From Takakia lepidozioides (taxonomy: Eukaryota > Streptophyta > Takakiopsida > Takakiales > Takakiaceae), in NCBI GenBank assembly GCA_030704615.1, contig CM060732.1, positions 80,749,171 through 80,809,170 on the forward strand: a DNA stretch of 60,000 nt, in the 5' to 3' direction. Below the pieces are notes generated by a model. The model did no database searches and had not been told where the DNA came from. It saw nothing but the letters and a program-made list of their open reading frames with translations. The position numbers were made by a program, and so were the translations under genes. Of the stretch, positions 45,990 through 57,502 are shown one piece after another. The first letter of the stretch is position 1; each line of letters begins with the position of its first letter.

Positions 45990-48927
45990 TTGTACTCATA
46001 AGACGTTGTTTGCCATAGCCTTGTGGCCATTGACCCCGCGCCCAGTTTGAGCGAGAACAAAAGGGACAGAACCTACCTCTGTCAGGGGCTGACGTTGGTA
46101 GTAAGACTTACCTTCATATATAGAATTAATCCGGGTTTTCCAGATATCCTCTAGAAATCCCTTCACACAAGCATCAAGGCTGTGTGTGATTGGCCCAAAA
46201 ACTAGGCCTCAGGAGGGCCTGGGAGGCTCAGCCTCAAGAATTTCAAAGTTGGTAAACAGGGTACAGGCACAATTCCCTTTATAGATTTGAAGAGAGCGTC
46301 TCTTTGGTGAGAAAACCCCGGACAATGTATCAGAAAATGAATACTGTCTTCAGATTGCCCACGGGCAATTGCACTCTCCCTTTCCTCTCTGCTTCTGTTT
46401 GCTGTTCAAAGGTAGGCTTCCTGCCCTAAGTTTAAATTTCAGTCTAGTGCCGAGAGTGGGTAGACCCTTGAGGTCATCCAAGATGTCCTCCCCCATGTCA
46501 CTGACTGGAAACAAGTTCAGGGAAGTTTTCTGCCTAACTTCATTTTCATCAGACAATCTCATGGCAACAGACATGGCTTTGGACACTACAGCCTCTAAGT
46601 CAGATTTATCCAGCAGGGTCAAGACTTGCGGATCCAGGTCCAGGTCCTTGAGAATCTCTTCTACTCTCTTCTGCCAGGACTTAGCCCGTTTGACAGGGCG
46701 GTCTTGTTTCCAAGATATAGAGTCGATTAACTTGAGATATCTGGTGTTGGGCATATGTTGCAGCTGACCCCACCATCTGACCTTGAATTCATCTCGTCGG
46801 GAGCTTAAGGACGGAATGCCAAACTCACCCCGAACAACCATATTGGCTGTTTTGGAGCATGCTGACATACACTCCTTAAGCACCCCCACTTGAATGGATT
46901 CTAGAGACTTAGCCTGGTTGGAGTTATCAACCCATATTGCAGATCCGTACTCCAAGGCAGGTCTAATAACGCGACAAAGCATGGTTTTCTTAACCTCAAA
47001 GTTGACCCCTTTGCAGTGGAAAAAGCTAGTGAGCCCTAGAGCTTTGCCCTTGCCAGTTTGAACATCTTTCCGGATATGTGCATCCCAATTACAATTGGAG
47101 GAAAACTCAAACGCCCAGGTAAGTGTAGGAAGGGAGGACCGGGATCTCTTGGCTACCCCACTGCCACTTAAGATCACTTCCTCCCTCTCCTCTGTCGTTG
47201 AATGCTACCACTGCACATTTGCTGACATTAGCCTCTAGCCCCCAAAGATCAAAGTATCTCTTCGTGCAATCAATCAACTCCTAGAGATTGGTTGGAGTCT
47301 CCCCTATGCCTGCAAAGTCATCCGCAAACATATGGGCTGGTATGGTGGTATCACCCACCCTTAACCCAAATCCCTCACTGTCCACATCCTCGAGGAGTTG
47401 ATCGATGAAAACATTGAAGAGCAGAGGGGAGAGAGCAGAGGGGAGAGAGTACATCCTAGAGCTACACCTTCAAAGAAGTTGGACTTCTGTCCGTTAATAG
47501 TGACACAACTTTTGGTGTGAGCATACAAGTTGTGGACAACTCTCCACATCTTTCCCTTGATCCCACAAGACCAGAGGCGGAACCATAGGCCATCTCTCCA
47601 CACTGTGGCATAAGCCTTTTTGACATCCAGGAATAAAACATAAGTGGGTTTCCCTTCTTTTTTCCTTCCCTGGATAATCTGGCTTAGAGTGAAGATATGA
47701 TCCACACAACCGCTGTTTCGCCGAAAGCCAGCTTGGCCTTCGTGGAAACAACCTCTAGACTCCAGATCAACCTCGAGACGAGTACTTATAACTCTGCATA
47801 ATGTCTTGCCAACAGCATTGAGGAGCGTGATGCCACGGTAGTTCCCCGGTTCTTCTCTGTCACCCTTCTTGTATAGATTGACAATGACCCCCTGTCGCCA
47901 ACGAAAGGGGGTCATTTCAGTCTCCCAGATAAGGTTAAAGAGGAGAACTAGGGCCTCTATCATGGGATCGCCACCGTGCTTGATAAGCTCGTTGACAATA
48001 CCATCAGGTCCACCAGCTTTATATCCATTTAAATGTTCAATTGCTTCCACAATCTCAGAAGAACTAATGGGAGCGTAGAATTTGTTCGTCTTGTGTAAAC
48101 CTTGAGGATTGGTAAACCATTCAGAGTACCAAATCCTTCAGGTTCAGGACGTTCAGGTTTCGTACACTTATGGGCGTCTTGTCCTTCTGGCTGTTTGGAT
48201 TTAACCTCATCCAGAGCATCAAACCGATTAGAAACTCTCAAGTTGAAGTCCTTGCCCTTGGTTGTCTTCCTAGAGCGCCCCATTGAATCACCAATGTCTA
48301 AGACCGCTCTCCAGCCAGTCAAGGGACGAACTTCTTTGAGATTGAATTGATGTGGGACTCTATTAGAAGCACTTTTGGTCATTGCAACCTTCAACGTACC
48401 CTGTTATCAAGTCTCGAGATGGAACCATTAGCCATGAAATCCAAGCTTAAGCTAGAGCATACCCCAAAAACTACACATGAAGCCCTAGATTTGGCATAAG
48501 TAACCAATTCCCAGGAATCACCCTGAGGAGTGTTGACGTTGATAGGAGCTAAAATTTTGATTGTAGTCGCAGGCTATAAGTTTAAGCACAGGAACCAACC
48601 CGAGCCCAAGTGCCGAGCATGCTATACAGAGCATACGACTGCCCAATTTGGGCGGAGGGACTGCCCCCAAGCGGTAGGGGTCCGCTTGTTACCATTCAGA
48701 GATCACACTCCAGGGAGTTGCAGGGAATGGCCCGTGTAGGCATATTCTAAAGAGGGAAAGGCCCCAAGCTTTCCAACTAAATGCACTACCTTACCTGGAG
48801 CAAAGTGCTCAGGTCGAAACAAACAAGGACACCAGGTCACAAGGCCGGCATTTAGTCACAGAGACATTACTGTACTCCCGTATCAAGTCCACCCAATGGC
48901 AATAGGCTTCCTAGAGGACAGGGAGAT
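45990..48927 (-). mobile_element. LINE retrotransposon, 2.94 kb, TSD-bounded
   Basis: Minus-strand reading: an ORF1-like remnant (RVSNRFDALDEVKSKQPEG near 48230); RT with YKAGGPDGIVNELIKHGGDP (48020), GNYRGITLLNAVGKTLC (47850), FHEGQAGFRRNSGCVDHIF (47740), YVLFLDVKKAY (47640) and the catalytic block MFADDFAGIGETP (47330); then a C-terminal region KSWQKRVEEILKDLD and a degenerate zf-RVT near 46380-46300. Both ends carry the same 16 bp and both flanks are one contiguous OSB pseudogene, so this is a real insertion. It lacks an endonuclease domain (5'-truncated) and has no poly(A), ending ...GAGTACAA. Frames are broken at least near 47361 and 47280. The 3' portion is the same family as the fragments at 18398-20170 and 5095-5290. 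Confidence 0.92.
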
Positions 48928-50070
48928 AAAAACAGATAACAGAGATGAGGAGAAGCTTTGGAGTGAACACTTTTCGGACCCCAGTCAACGGTGGGACACT
49001 GTAGAAAAAAAGGTGAATGCCTGTTGGACTACAGAGAGAAGCAGATGCAATTCAGACTTGGAACTACTGTAATAAGTAGGGTTGGGTTGTTTGCTGGAAG
49101 AACTTCATGCCGTCAGTGTCAGCTTCTAGCAGCAAGGCTGGGGATGTATTCATGATTTGTACACAGGCAGGGATAGCTGAAGGACCAGGATAGAGGTCCA
49201 GGTTCATCCAAGAGGGCCGAATTTCAAACACAAGATTACTTCTGATTCCCTGTGGATCAATAGCACAAGAAATCTGCGTGGGTAGATGGTAAACTGGAAA
49301 CAGCAGCGGCAGCAGCACAATTGATAGAACCAGGCACTGATAATGAAGGCACCTTCTTCGACACATTTCAGCCTGTTTTTCCCTGTTATCGAGTCGTCCC
49401 TATATTTTCATGTTGAATTCTGCAAGTTAGCTCGTTGGTGGTGGTTTTGGAGTGATTTTAACATGTTACTGCCAATGTGGCAACAGGAAAGTATTGAAAA
49501 ATAGATAACAGAGATGAGGAGAAGCTCTGGAATGAATACGTTTCCGACCCCAGTCAATGGTGGAACAATCCAGGCAAAAAGGTGAATGTCTGTTGGAAGC
49601 AGACGCAAGTCAGCAGAGGAACTGGTGTGATAAGTAGGGTTGGGGTGTTTGCTGGAACAATCTAGGCTGTCATTGTCAGCTGCTAGCAGCAAGGCAAGGA
49701 TGTATGCATGATTTGTGCAGAGGCATGGACAGCTACAAGAAACAGCATGGGTAGATGGTCAACTGGAAGCCGCAGCAGCAGCGGCACAGTTGATAAAATC
49801 AGGCACTGCTAATGAAGGCACCTTCTTCAACACATTTCACCCTGTTTTTCCCTCTCATCAGAATCGGCCCTAAATTTCCATGTTGAATTCTGCCAGTTAG
49901 CTGGTTGAGTGAATCTAGTTTGGAGTGACTTTGACATGATACTGCCAATGTGACAACAGGAAAGTATCCAAAAACAGGTAATAGAGGTGAGGAGAAGCTG
50001 TGGAATGAATACTTTTCTGACCCCAGTCAATGGTGGGACAACCGAGGCAAAAAGGTGAATGCCTGTCAAA
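48928..50070 (+). pseudogene. OSB-like pseudogene, part after the LINE, plus further copies
   Basis: 48928-49420 continues the split copy (LWSEHFSDPSQRW; PDF second half degraded near 49205-49310). A further copy at about 49440-49830 and one at 49860-50060 contain KYPKTGNRGEEKLWNEYFSD and PSQWWDNRGKK, then GTGAATGCCTGTC. The last runs straight into PPR coding text. Confidence 0.65.
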
Positions 50071-50664
50071 TTACCAGATGTCATTCTGAACACTGCCCTG
50101 GTGGACATGTATGCCAAATGTGGGTGCATCGAGGATGCAAAGGGAGTGTCCAACACTATGGCTGAACGAGATGTGGTGTCGTGGAGTGCGATGCTTGCAG
50201 GGTATGCACAGCAGGGGCGTGGGATGGAGGCTTTGGAGACCTATGAGCAAATGATGGGGGAAGTGCATGGTGACATCATCAAAGCTGGAATTGTACCAAA
50301 TGTCATTCTGGACACTGCCCTGGTGGACATGTATGCGAAATGTGGGTGCATTGAGGATGCAAAGGGAGTACTTGACAATATGGCTGAACGAAATGTGGTG
50401 TCGTGGAACGCGATGATCGCAGGATATGCCCAGCATGGTTAATGTCATAGGGAGGTCCTGCAACTATTTAAAGGAATGCAAAAGAATGGTTTGAAGCTGG
50501 ACAATATCACCTTTATATGTGTTCTCTCTGCATGCAGCCACACTGGCCTACTGGATGAAGGAAGACACTACTTCGATTACCTGAGTCAAGATCATGGTGT
50601 CACTGTGACAGTAAAGCACTTTGGCTGCATGGTGGACCTATTTGCCCTACAGCAGATCAAGTAA
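50059..50664 (+). pseudogene. PPR pseudogene fused downstream of an OSB exon
   Basis: A 127-codon open stretch reads [40 protein letters not shown] and then [40 protein letters not shown]. An in-frame TAA at 50440 interrupts it. After it come FKGMQKNGLKLDNITFICVL and CSHTGLLDEGRHYFDYL. It lacks E/DYW domains and ends MVDLFALQQIK at a stop. Here EQMMGE joins directly to VHGDI, another internal deletion within the PPR unit. Confidence 0.85.
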
Positions 50665-50730
50665 TGAGAGCTCTGGCAGGAATTCTTCTCAGATCCTTCG
50701 GTGGTGGGGGAACGGGTTGGATAAGGTGAG
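50665..50730 (+). pseudogene. OSB PDF-motif exon fragment
   Basis: ELWQEFFSDPS followed, one base out of frame, by WWGNGLDK and a GTGAGG donor. It is the same exon end as the other OSB copies (SDPSQWWDNRGKK then GTGAAT). Confidence 0.6.
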
Positions 50731-51394
50731 GGTATCTTCATTTCAAATGTAACAGGGTTTGTCAGGAGTGGTTGTGACTGAACTTGTATAATGATGTTGT
50801 GTGGACTGAATTTTTACGCCAGTCGTTAGCTTGATGTTTAGTTTCGGTTTGGTGTGAATAAGCAGCGGGAGCCTCAAAAGTAGTCCTTACTATTGCAATG
50901 GGTAGACAGCAGGTCGATGATGGTTGCTCCATAGGATCTGAAAGATAATTGAAGCTTAGGTTGTGTAGCCTGGTCTGTGCAAGGCTATGGTTGACAAGGT
51001 TGAAGCAATGGCTGCTCTGCCCAGTGGTGGTTTTAACAGAAAACTCCAAGATCACCTGACTTCAGACGTGAGTGCACAAACCCTCATTGGGTGAAAAATG
51101 AGCTATCTACGAGGATACAACGTTGGGCACAATCTGGTGAAGGCACTAATGTCAATATACACCAGAAAGCTCCAGGCCAAGAATACAACAGCTATTATTT
51201 TCATACTGAATTAGGGGTTCCCATAGACGTTATACAGTCAGAACTCCATGCAGATGACTGTGGTTGTTTTGTTGTAGCCCCTTTAACTTGTCGGAGGGAC
51301 CCTGTCCTTGTGAGGCCTGTCTTGAGAGTATCTAGAGCCTGCAGATATCCCATGTGAGTTTAAAGGTGAAAGTGTTAACTCACTCTTTTGCAGA
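50731..51394. other. No recognised gene; 5' flank of the PPR-DYW gene
   Basis: Holds an 88-codon frame (51091-51357) without recognisable motifs. A TTTTGCAG at 51386-51393 directly precedes the ATG of the PPR frame, so this may include a 5' exon and intron. Confidence 0.35.
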
Positions 51395-53910
51395 ATGGCA
51401 GGTTTGAATCAGGCACAGTTGTTAACATCAGATACATGCTCGATGACCACTGCGTTTGAAGGAGGACCAAGATATGGAGTCGTCAAGAATTCTGCTAGCA
51501 CTTATGTGGATGTAAGGACACTCTGTAAGGCAGGACAACTGAAAGAGGCTCTAAGCATTTTGAACCAAGGATGCATTTCGGAGTACTCGAACGCTTATGT
51601 CTGTCTTCTGCAGCAGTGCATCAAAATCAAAGGCCTAGCCGAGGGAAAGCAGGTGCATGCTCACATCATCCAAAGTGGATTCAAACCAAACATTTTTGTA
51701 CTCAGCACCCTTGTCAACATGTATGCCAAGTGTGGGAGTGTGGTGCAGGCACGCCAGGTGTTTGACAAAATGCCTGAACGAGACATGGTTACGTGGAACA
51801 CAATGATAGGAGGATATGCCAAACATGGATGTGGTAGGGAGGCTTTCGAGATCTATGAGCAAATGCAACAGGAGGGAGTGATACCTAACAAGGTCACATT
51901 CGTGTGTGTTCTCAACGCGTGTGCCACCATAGCAGCACTAGAAAAAGGAAAAAGAGGTTCATGCTGAGATCATCAAAGCTGGAATTGGCTCATATATTAA
52001 GTTGGAGAATACCCTTGTTGACATGTATGCCAAATGCGGGAGCATAAAGGATGCGCAGCAAGTGTTTGAGAAAATGGTGCAACGAGATGTGGTCTCATGG
52101 AATGTCATGATTGCAGGATATGTTCAGCATGGATGTGGTTGGCAGGCTTTGGAGAACTACGAGCAAATGATGCAAGAAGGGGTGGTGCCCGACAAGGTGA
52201 CATTTATTTGCGTTCTCAAGGCGTGTGCTAGCGTAGGAGCCCTGGAAAAGGGCAAAGAGGTCCATGCTGATATGATGAAAGCTGGAATTGTGTCATCTAC
52301 TAATTTGGAGAACACCCTTATTGACATGTATGCCAAATGCGGGAGCATGAAGTTTGCCTGTCAAGTGTTTGACCATATGGCACACCGAGATGTGGTCTCA
52401 TGGAACACCATGATTGCAGGATATGCTCAGCATGGGCATGGTAGGGAGTCTCTAGAGTTCTATGAGCAAATGAGCCGAGGAGGGTTGCTGCCCGACAAGG
52501 TCACATTCACTTGCGTTCTTAATGCATGTGCCAGTCTGGCAGGGCTGGAGAAGGGCAAGGAGGTCCATTCTGAAATCATCAAGGCTGGAATTGAGTCATT
52601 TATTAATTTGGAGAATACCCTCGTGGACATGTATGCTAAGTGTGGGAGCATGAATGATGCACGTCGAGTGTTTGACAACATGGATCAGCGGAATGTGGTC
52701 TCATGGAATGCTATGATCACAGGATATGCTCAGCAGGGTTGTGCTTTGGAGATTTATGAACAAATGATATTTGAACGGTTGATGCCCAACAACATTACAT
52801 TCACTTGTGTTCTCAGTGCATGTGCCAGCCTGGCAGCCCTGGAAAAGGGCTTAAAGATCCCTGATGACATCGCCAAAACCGGAGTCCCGCTGAATATCAT
52901 TCTGGAGACTGTCCTCGTAGACATGTATGCCAAGTGCGGGAGCATGACAAATGCTCGCCGAGTTTTTGACAATATGGCTCATCGCAATGTGGTCTCATGG
53001 AGTGCCATGATAGCAGGGTATGGTCAGCATGGGTCTGGTAGGGAGGCCCTTCAGCTATTTGAACAAATGCAAAGGGAAGGCTTGAAGCCTAATGGTATCA
53101 CCTTTATATGTGTTCTCTCTGCATGTAACCATGTGGGCCTACTGGATGAGGGCTGTCACTATTTTTTTTCCATGAATCAAGATCATGGCCTCACTCCTAC
53201 AATGGAGCATTTTGGCTGCATGGTGGACCTTTTTGGCCGTGCAGGGCAATTGGAGGAGGCAGAGGACTTGATCAACATAATGCCAATTGAACCAGGTGCC
53301 GGGGTGTGGGGGGGCCTTGCTTGGTGCTTGTAGAATTTATGGGGATGTAGATAGAGCAGAACGTGCAGCAGATCTCTTTCTCAAGTGGGATCCTCAGCAT
53401 GCTCCGACTTACATGCTGCTGTCGAACATTTATGCTGTGGCTGGCAGGTTGGACGATAAAGCAAAGGTGACCAAACTAATGGAGGACAGAGGTGTCAGAA
53501 AGGAGCAAGAGAAGTGCTGGACTGAGGTCAACAACCAGGTACATACATTCAATGAAGGAGAAGCATTACACCCTCAAATTGAGGAAATTCATGCCGAGCT
53601 GGTTAGATTGTCTGAGAAGATGAAGGAGACAGGGTCTATGGCTGAAATGCACTTTGTACTGCATGATGCGGTGGAGAGAAAAGAAATATCCCTTTGTCAA
53701 CACAATCAGATGTTGGCCATTGCTTTTGGGCTCATCAGCACCTCCCTTGGGACGCCTCTCCATGTTGTCAAAAACCTTTGGGTGTGTGGGGACTGCCACA
53801 CCACCACCAAGTTCATCTCAAAGATTGTGAGACGATCAGTAATTGTACGGGATGCCAACCGCCTTCACCACTTCCAAGATGGAGTTTGTTCTTGTGGGGA
53901 TAACTGGTGA
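51395..53910 (+). pseudogene. PLS-class PPR-DYW protein, two homopolymer frameshifts
   Basis: Three reading frames add up to about 838 residues. From 51395: a non-repeat leader, then PPR motifs from AYVCLLQQCIKIKGLAEGKQ onward, about five MYAKCGS-type rounds, a final ALQLFEQMQREGLKPNGITF block, an E domain (VWGALLGACRIYGDVDRAER), E+, and a DYW domain ending CSCGDNW at 53910. One extra A in GAAAAAGGAAAAAGAGG (near 51950) and one extra G in TGTGGGGGGGCC (near 53312) shift the frame; the rest is free of stops. In the DYW domain CGDCH and CSC zinc ligands remain, but the HSE site reads HNQ, losing the catalytic Glu, the PG box reads KEQEKCW, and the last residues are DNW. DYW-PPR proteins are targeted to plastids or mitochondria and edit C to U in RNA. 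This one could bind RNA but probably not deaminate. I see no obvious transit peptide. Confidence 0.9.
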
Positions 53911-53934
53911 AGGAGCATGGTGGATTTTAATAAT

Positions 53935-55178
53935 GCGTTGCAATATACGTGAGGATGGATATGTCATATATTTCAAAGCTCGCATAGTGAAAGAAAGAGT
54001 GTATGACATGAATGCATTCAGCACTTTGCACTCTTTTTGAGCTGCCCCTGGCAATGATCACTGAGTATGATCATTGGACAACAGTGGTGTGAAGACCAGA
54101 AAAACTGTCCTGGAGTCCTCAACATAATCATAGGTGTGCAGAAAATCCCCATTTACTGGGGCTAGAAGTTTGTGCATAGAAGAAGTTGACATTTTCGATC
54201 CCCAAGAGATTGTGGAACGCTGAGTATTCGGGATATTCTATGGAGTTACTGTGGGAGCCTCCATTACCTCGCACTAGTTGATGTCTGTGCCTATTCCTGG
54301 CACAAGCAATGAGGGGCTTACAAATCAATCACCCTTGATTTAATTGACCAGCTGGGAGGTTGATCTCTCTGTCCAAGTAGCAAGATTGTGCATACTTGAA
54401 TGTGCAATGATAGGCCCTCCAGTTCGTGGAAGCTGCCCAGCTCTACATACAATGCACTAGCTTCACTGACTTAGAGTATACTCAAACTGCTGAGCAGCGA
54501 CCCTAATGTGGGTCCCTAACTGTGGTAGTGAGACCCGCAACCTGTTGTGATCACCAACGCAAACGCGGTAATAGCAATGTCGTCTATGGAAAAAAGTTCT
54601 AAGCTTTGCATGTTCCCTTCTTTGGCTGGGCTTGGGACAAGAAGGCTTCAATGGGGGTTTTCTGGGCTGCGCAGCTTTGGTCCTGATCTTAAGTACCATC
54701 ATGTGGGGGGGTGCTCAAATAAGCATATCAACTATTTGAGTTTATGTACCTAGTGTAATTTTCAAGTTTTACCATCCAGCTAGCAGGTAACATGTAACAT
54801 CCCTGAGAATAAAAAAGATAAGATAAAGATGCTTAAGAATGTGAAAGTGTACTCATAAGTAACCAATGCACCTGCAAATTGTCGTTTTTACCGATTTGGA
54901 AGTGAATCAAGTGCAAAGTGGGCGGAGAAAGAGAGGTCTGAAAAGCGTTGTTCACCGTCCAAGCTAGCTGCAATGGCAGCCATCGCTGCAGGCTGAAACC
55001 CCGAGGCAAATACTTAGTGGTTGCGCTGTCCACCAACCACAGACGGAGCTTTTATTGTCGGGCGACTTTCAACACATTTCTATTGCTAAGTAGCACATCC
55101 TGCTTGCGCATTCTAGTGCCCTGTCAGATTCTTGTTTGCTGTCTTTGGGTGCTTCCGCGAGGGATTAGTTGAGAGACT
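53935..55178. other. Intergenic; promoter and 5' UTR of PDH E1-alpha
   Basis: There is no gene on either strand. The proximal 250 bp contain the upstream region of the ATG at 55179. No TATA box in a convincing position was found. Confidence 0.4.
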
Positions 55179-57502
55179 ATGGCGGTCTCCATGGCCTCGC
55201 GCGCCCTGAGCCCGTGTGCCCTTGGTTTGAACAATCAGAAATTTGAGCAATTACAGGCTTCAGGGAGTGGATTTGCTTTCAAGACTGCGTTCTTAGGATC
55301 CAATGTGAAGTTGGTGGCGGAATCGTCGGTAGGGAGTATGAGAAAGGGTGCCGTTTCTGGAACGGCAGTGGCCTCGGCGTCGGAGCTGGTGAAGGAGAAA
55401 GCTAAATCCGCATCGCAGGAGCTGGTGAGTTACCGTCATTACATACATCCAGGAACAATGACTCAGAGACAGAGAGAGCTATGTTTTGTGAATGTCCCTG
55501 CGGTCTTCTTGGAGCGCTTGAATGCTTTGTGTCCTTGTTGCTTTATCGATTTCCACGACTTGTTACTTGGAAGTCCTGGACATGTTTTGTTAGCTGACTA
55601 ACCTCGGGAGCTGAAAACTTATTATGTACCTTTCCTACCATCGCATCTCCTTCTTACAAATAGGATGCTGGTTGCCCATGCAAACGTCTGAGAAAATACA
55701 ACGTTTGCCTGTTGGCGGTGAGACTTCCTGCTTGGTAAGCTTATACGTCCAGGGAGGTCTTCGAGATCTTCAGATGGATCCGGAGACTTTCGTTGTCTTA
55801 TGAAAGCAATCATCGTCTCTTGAATACGGACTCTCCTATTCTGTTGTCTCCTTCCATGGTTTTGCTGGTTTTCAGTCTGGAGATGGGTTCCTGTCCGTTT
55901 CTGGCAACCTATCTCCTTCCATTTCTCCGATGTCTCCAGGAGCTTATGATAGTGTTTGTTATGTTTGTCCTCCTTACATTCTTGCCCCCTTTTCTTTTAA
56001 TTGACACTATCTTCCTAAACAGCCAGTTTCATATTGGCCCTGCCCGTGGAAACAGTGACGCATGACTGTCAGATGGCTAGTTTTATTGATTCAGTTCAGG
56101 GTGGAATTTGCAGTTGGTCACCAAGGAAGAGGGACGTGAGATTTATGAAGATCTGGTGCTTGGAAGATCATTTGAGGACATGTGCGCACAGATGTACTAC
56201 AGAGGAAAGATGTTTGGATTTGTGCATCTCTACAATGGCCAGGAAGCAGTGTCAACAGGCTTCATCAAGCTGCTAAAAAAGGAGGATTACGTCACGAGCA
56301 CCTATAGAGACCATGTACATGCACTTAGCAAGGGCGTCCCAGCTCGTCAAGTGATGAGTGAACTCTTTGGAAAGTCCACTGGCTGCTGCCGGGGACAGGG
56401 AGGTTCGATGCACATGTTCTCCAAAGAACATGGGTTACTGGGTGGATTTGCCTTCATTGGAGAAGGAATCCCTGTTGCAACCGGAGCAGCTTTTACTTCG
56501 AAATACAAAAGGGAGGTCTTGAAAGATGACAATTCCGATGAAGTGTCAGTTGCTTTCTTTGGGGATGGGACAGCCAACAATGGCCAGTTTTTTGAGTGCC
56601 TAAACATGGCAACTCTTTGGAAGCTACCAATCATCTTTGTGGTGGAGAACAATCTGTGGGCTATAGGAATGTCGCACTACAGATCCACCTCAGATCCAGA
56701 AATCTGGAAGAAGGGACCTGCTTTTGGCATGCCTGGAGTCCATGTTGATGGCATGGATGTGTTGAAGGTGAGAGAGGTTGCTAAGGAGGCCATCGCAAGA
56801 GCTAGAAGAGGTGACGGACCTACTCTCATCGAATGTGAAACATACAGATTCAGGGGCCACTCGCTCGCCGACCCTGATGAACTCCGAGCCCCTTGTAAGT
56901 TGACAGAAGACTTCTCCCCTGCACCTCTTTAATAACTTTGCTCAAACACAGACACTTTGACGCAAATGGATTACTGGAATTTCTTATGATGACTGTTCAT
57001 GTCAGTACCGTTGATATCTTTGAAATGTCCAGTGAGAAAAGAGCATCTATTTGCTACAGGCCATTTGGCAAGTGAAAGTGGTTCTAGGCACATTCTGCAA
57101 ATAGGTTCTTCCAAGAAGACTTATGTTTAGTTAGAGAAAAAGTAAAATTGGAAGGAATCAGGGATCACACAATGTGGGCCAATCTTCAATCCTAATGGGG
57201 TGTCCTCTATTTGGTTGCTGACAGCTGAAAAAGCACACTATGCTGCAAGGGATCCTATTGTTTCCTTCAAGAAGTATCTGTTGGAGAATGAACTAGCCAC
57301 TGAGGAAGAGTTGAAGGCTATTGACAAGAAGATCGATGACATCATTGAAGATGCAGTAGAGTTTGCAGATGCCAGTCCTCTCCCCATCCGCAGCCAACTC
57401 CTTGAGAATGTCTTTGCCGATCCTAGGGGATTTGGTATTGGACCCGATGGGAAGTACAGATGTGAAGACCCCGGATTCACTGCTGGTACTGCCCAGGTGT
57501 AA
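55179..57502 (+). CDS. PDH-E1 ALPHA: Plastid pyruvate dehydrogenase E1 component subunit alpha
   Basis: Three exons: 55179-55424, 56114-56894 and 57225-57502, with GTGAGT/TTGCAG and GTAAGT/TGACAG sites. They join in phase to 434 codons; plant plastid homologues are about 430. It is the thiamine-diphosphate-binding alpha subunit that decarboxylates pyruvate in the plastid PDH complex, feeding acetyl-CoA to fatty-acid synthesis. The first ~70 residues ([18 protein letters not shown]...) are Ser/Ala-rich with few acids, typical of a chloroplast transit peptide. Conserved blocks are [45 protein letters not shown], the ThDP motif GDG...(27)...NN ([11 protein letters not shown] to VVENN), and [15 protein letters not shown]. 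The product ends FTAGTAQV. No defect is seen. The last intron junction gives [13 protein letters not shown]. It is the only clearly functional single-copy-like gene in the window. Confidence 0.96.
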
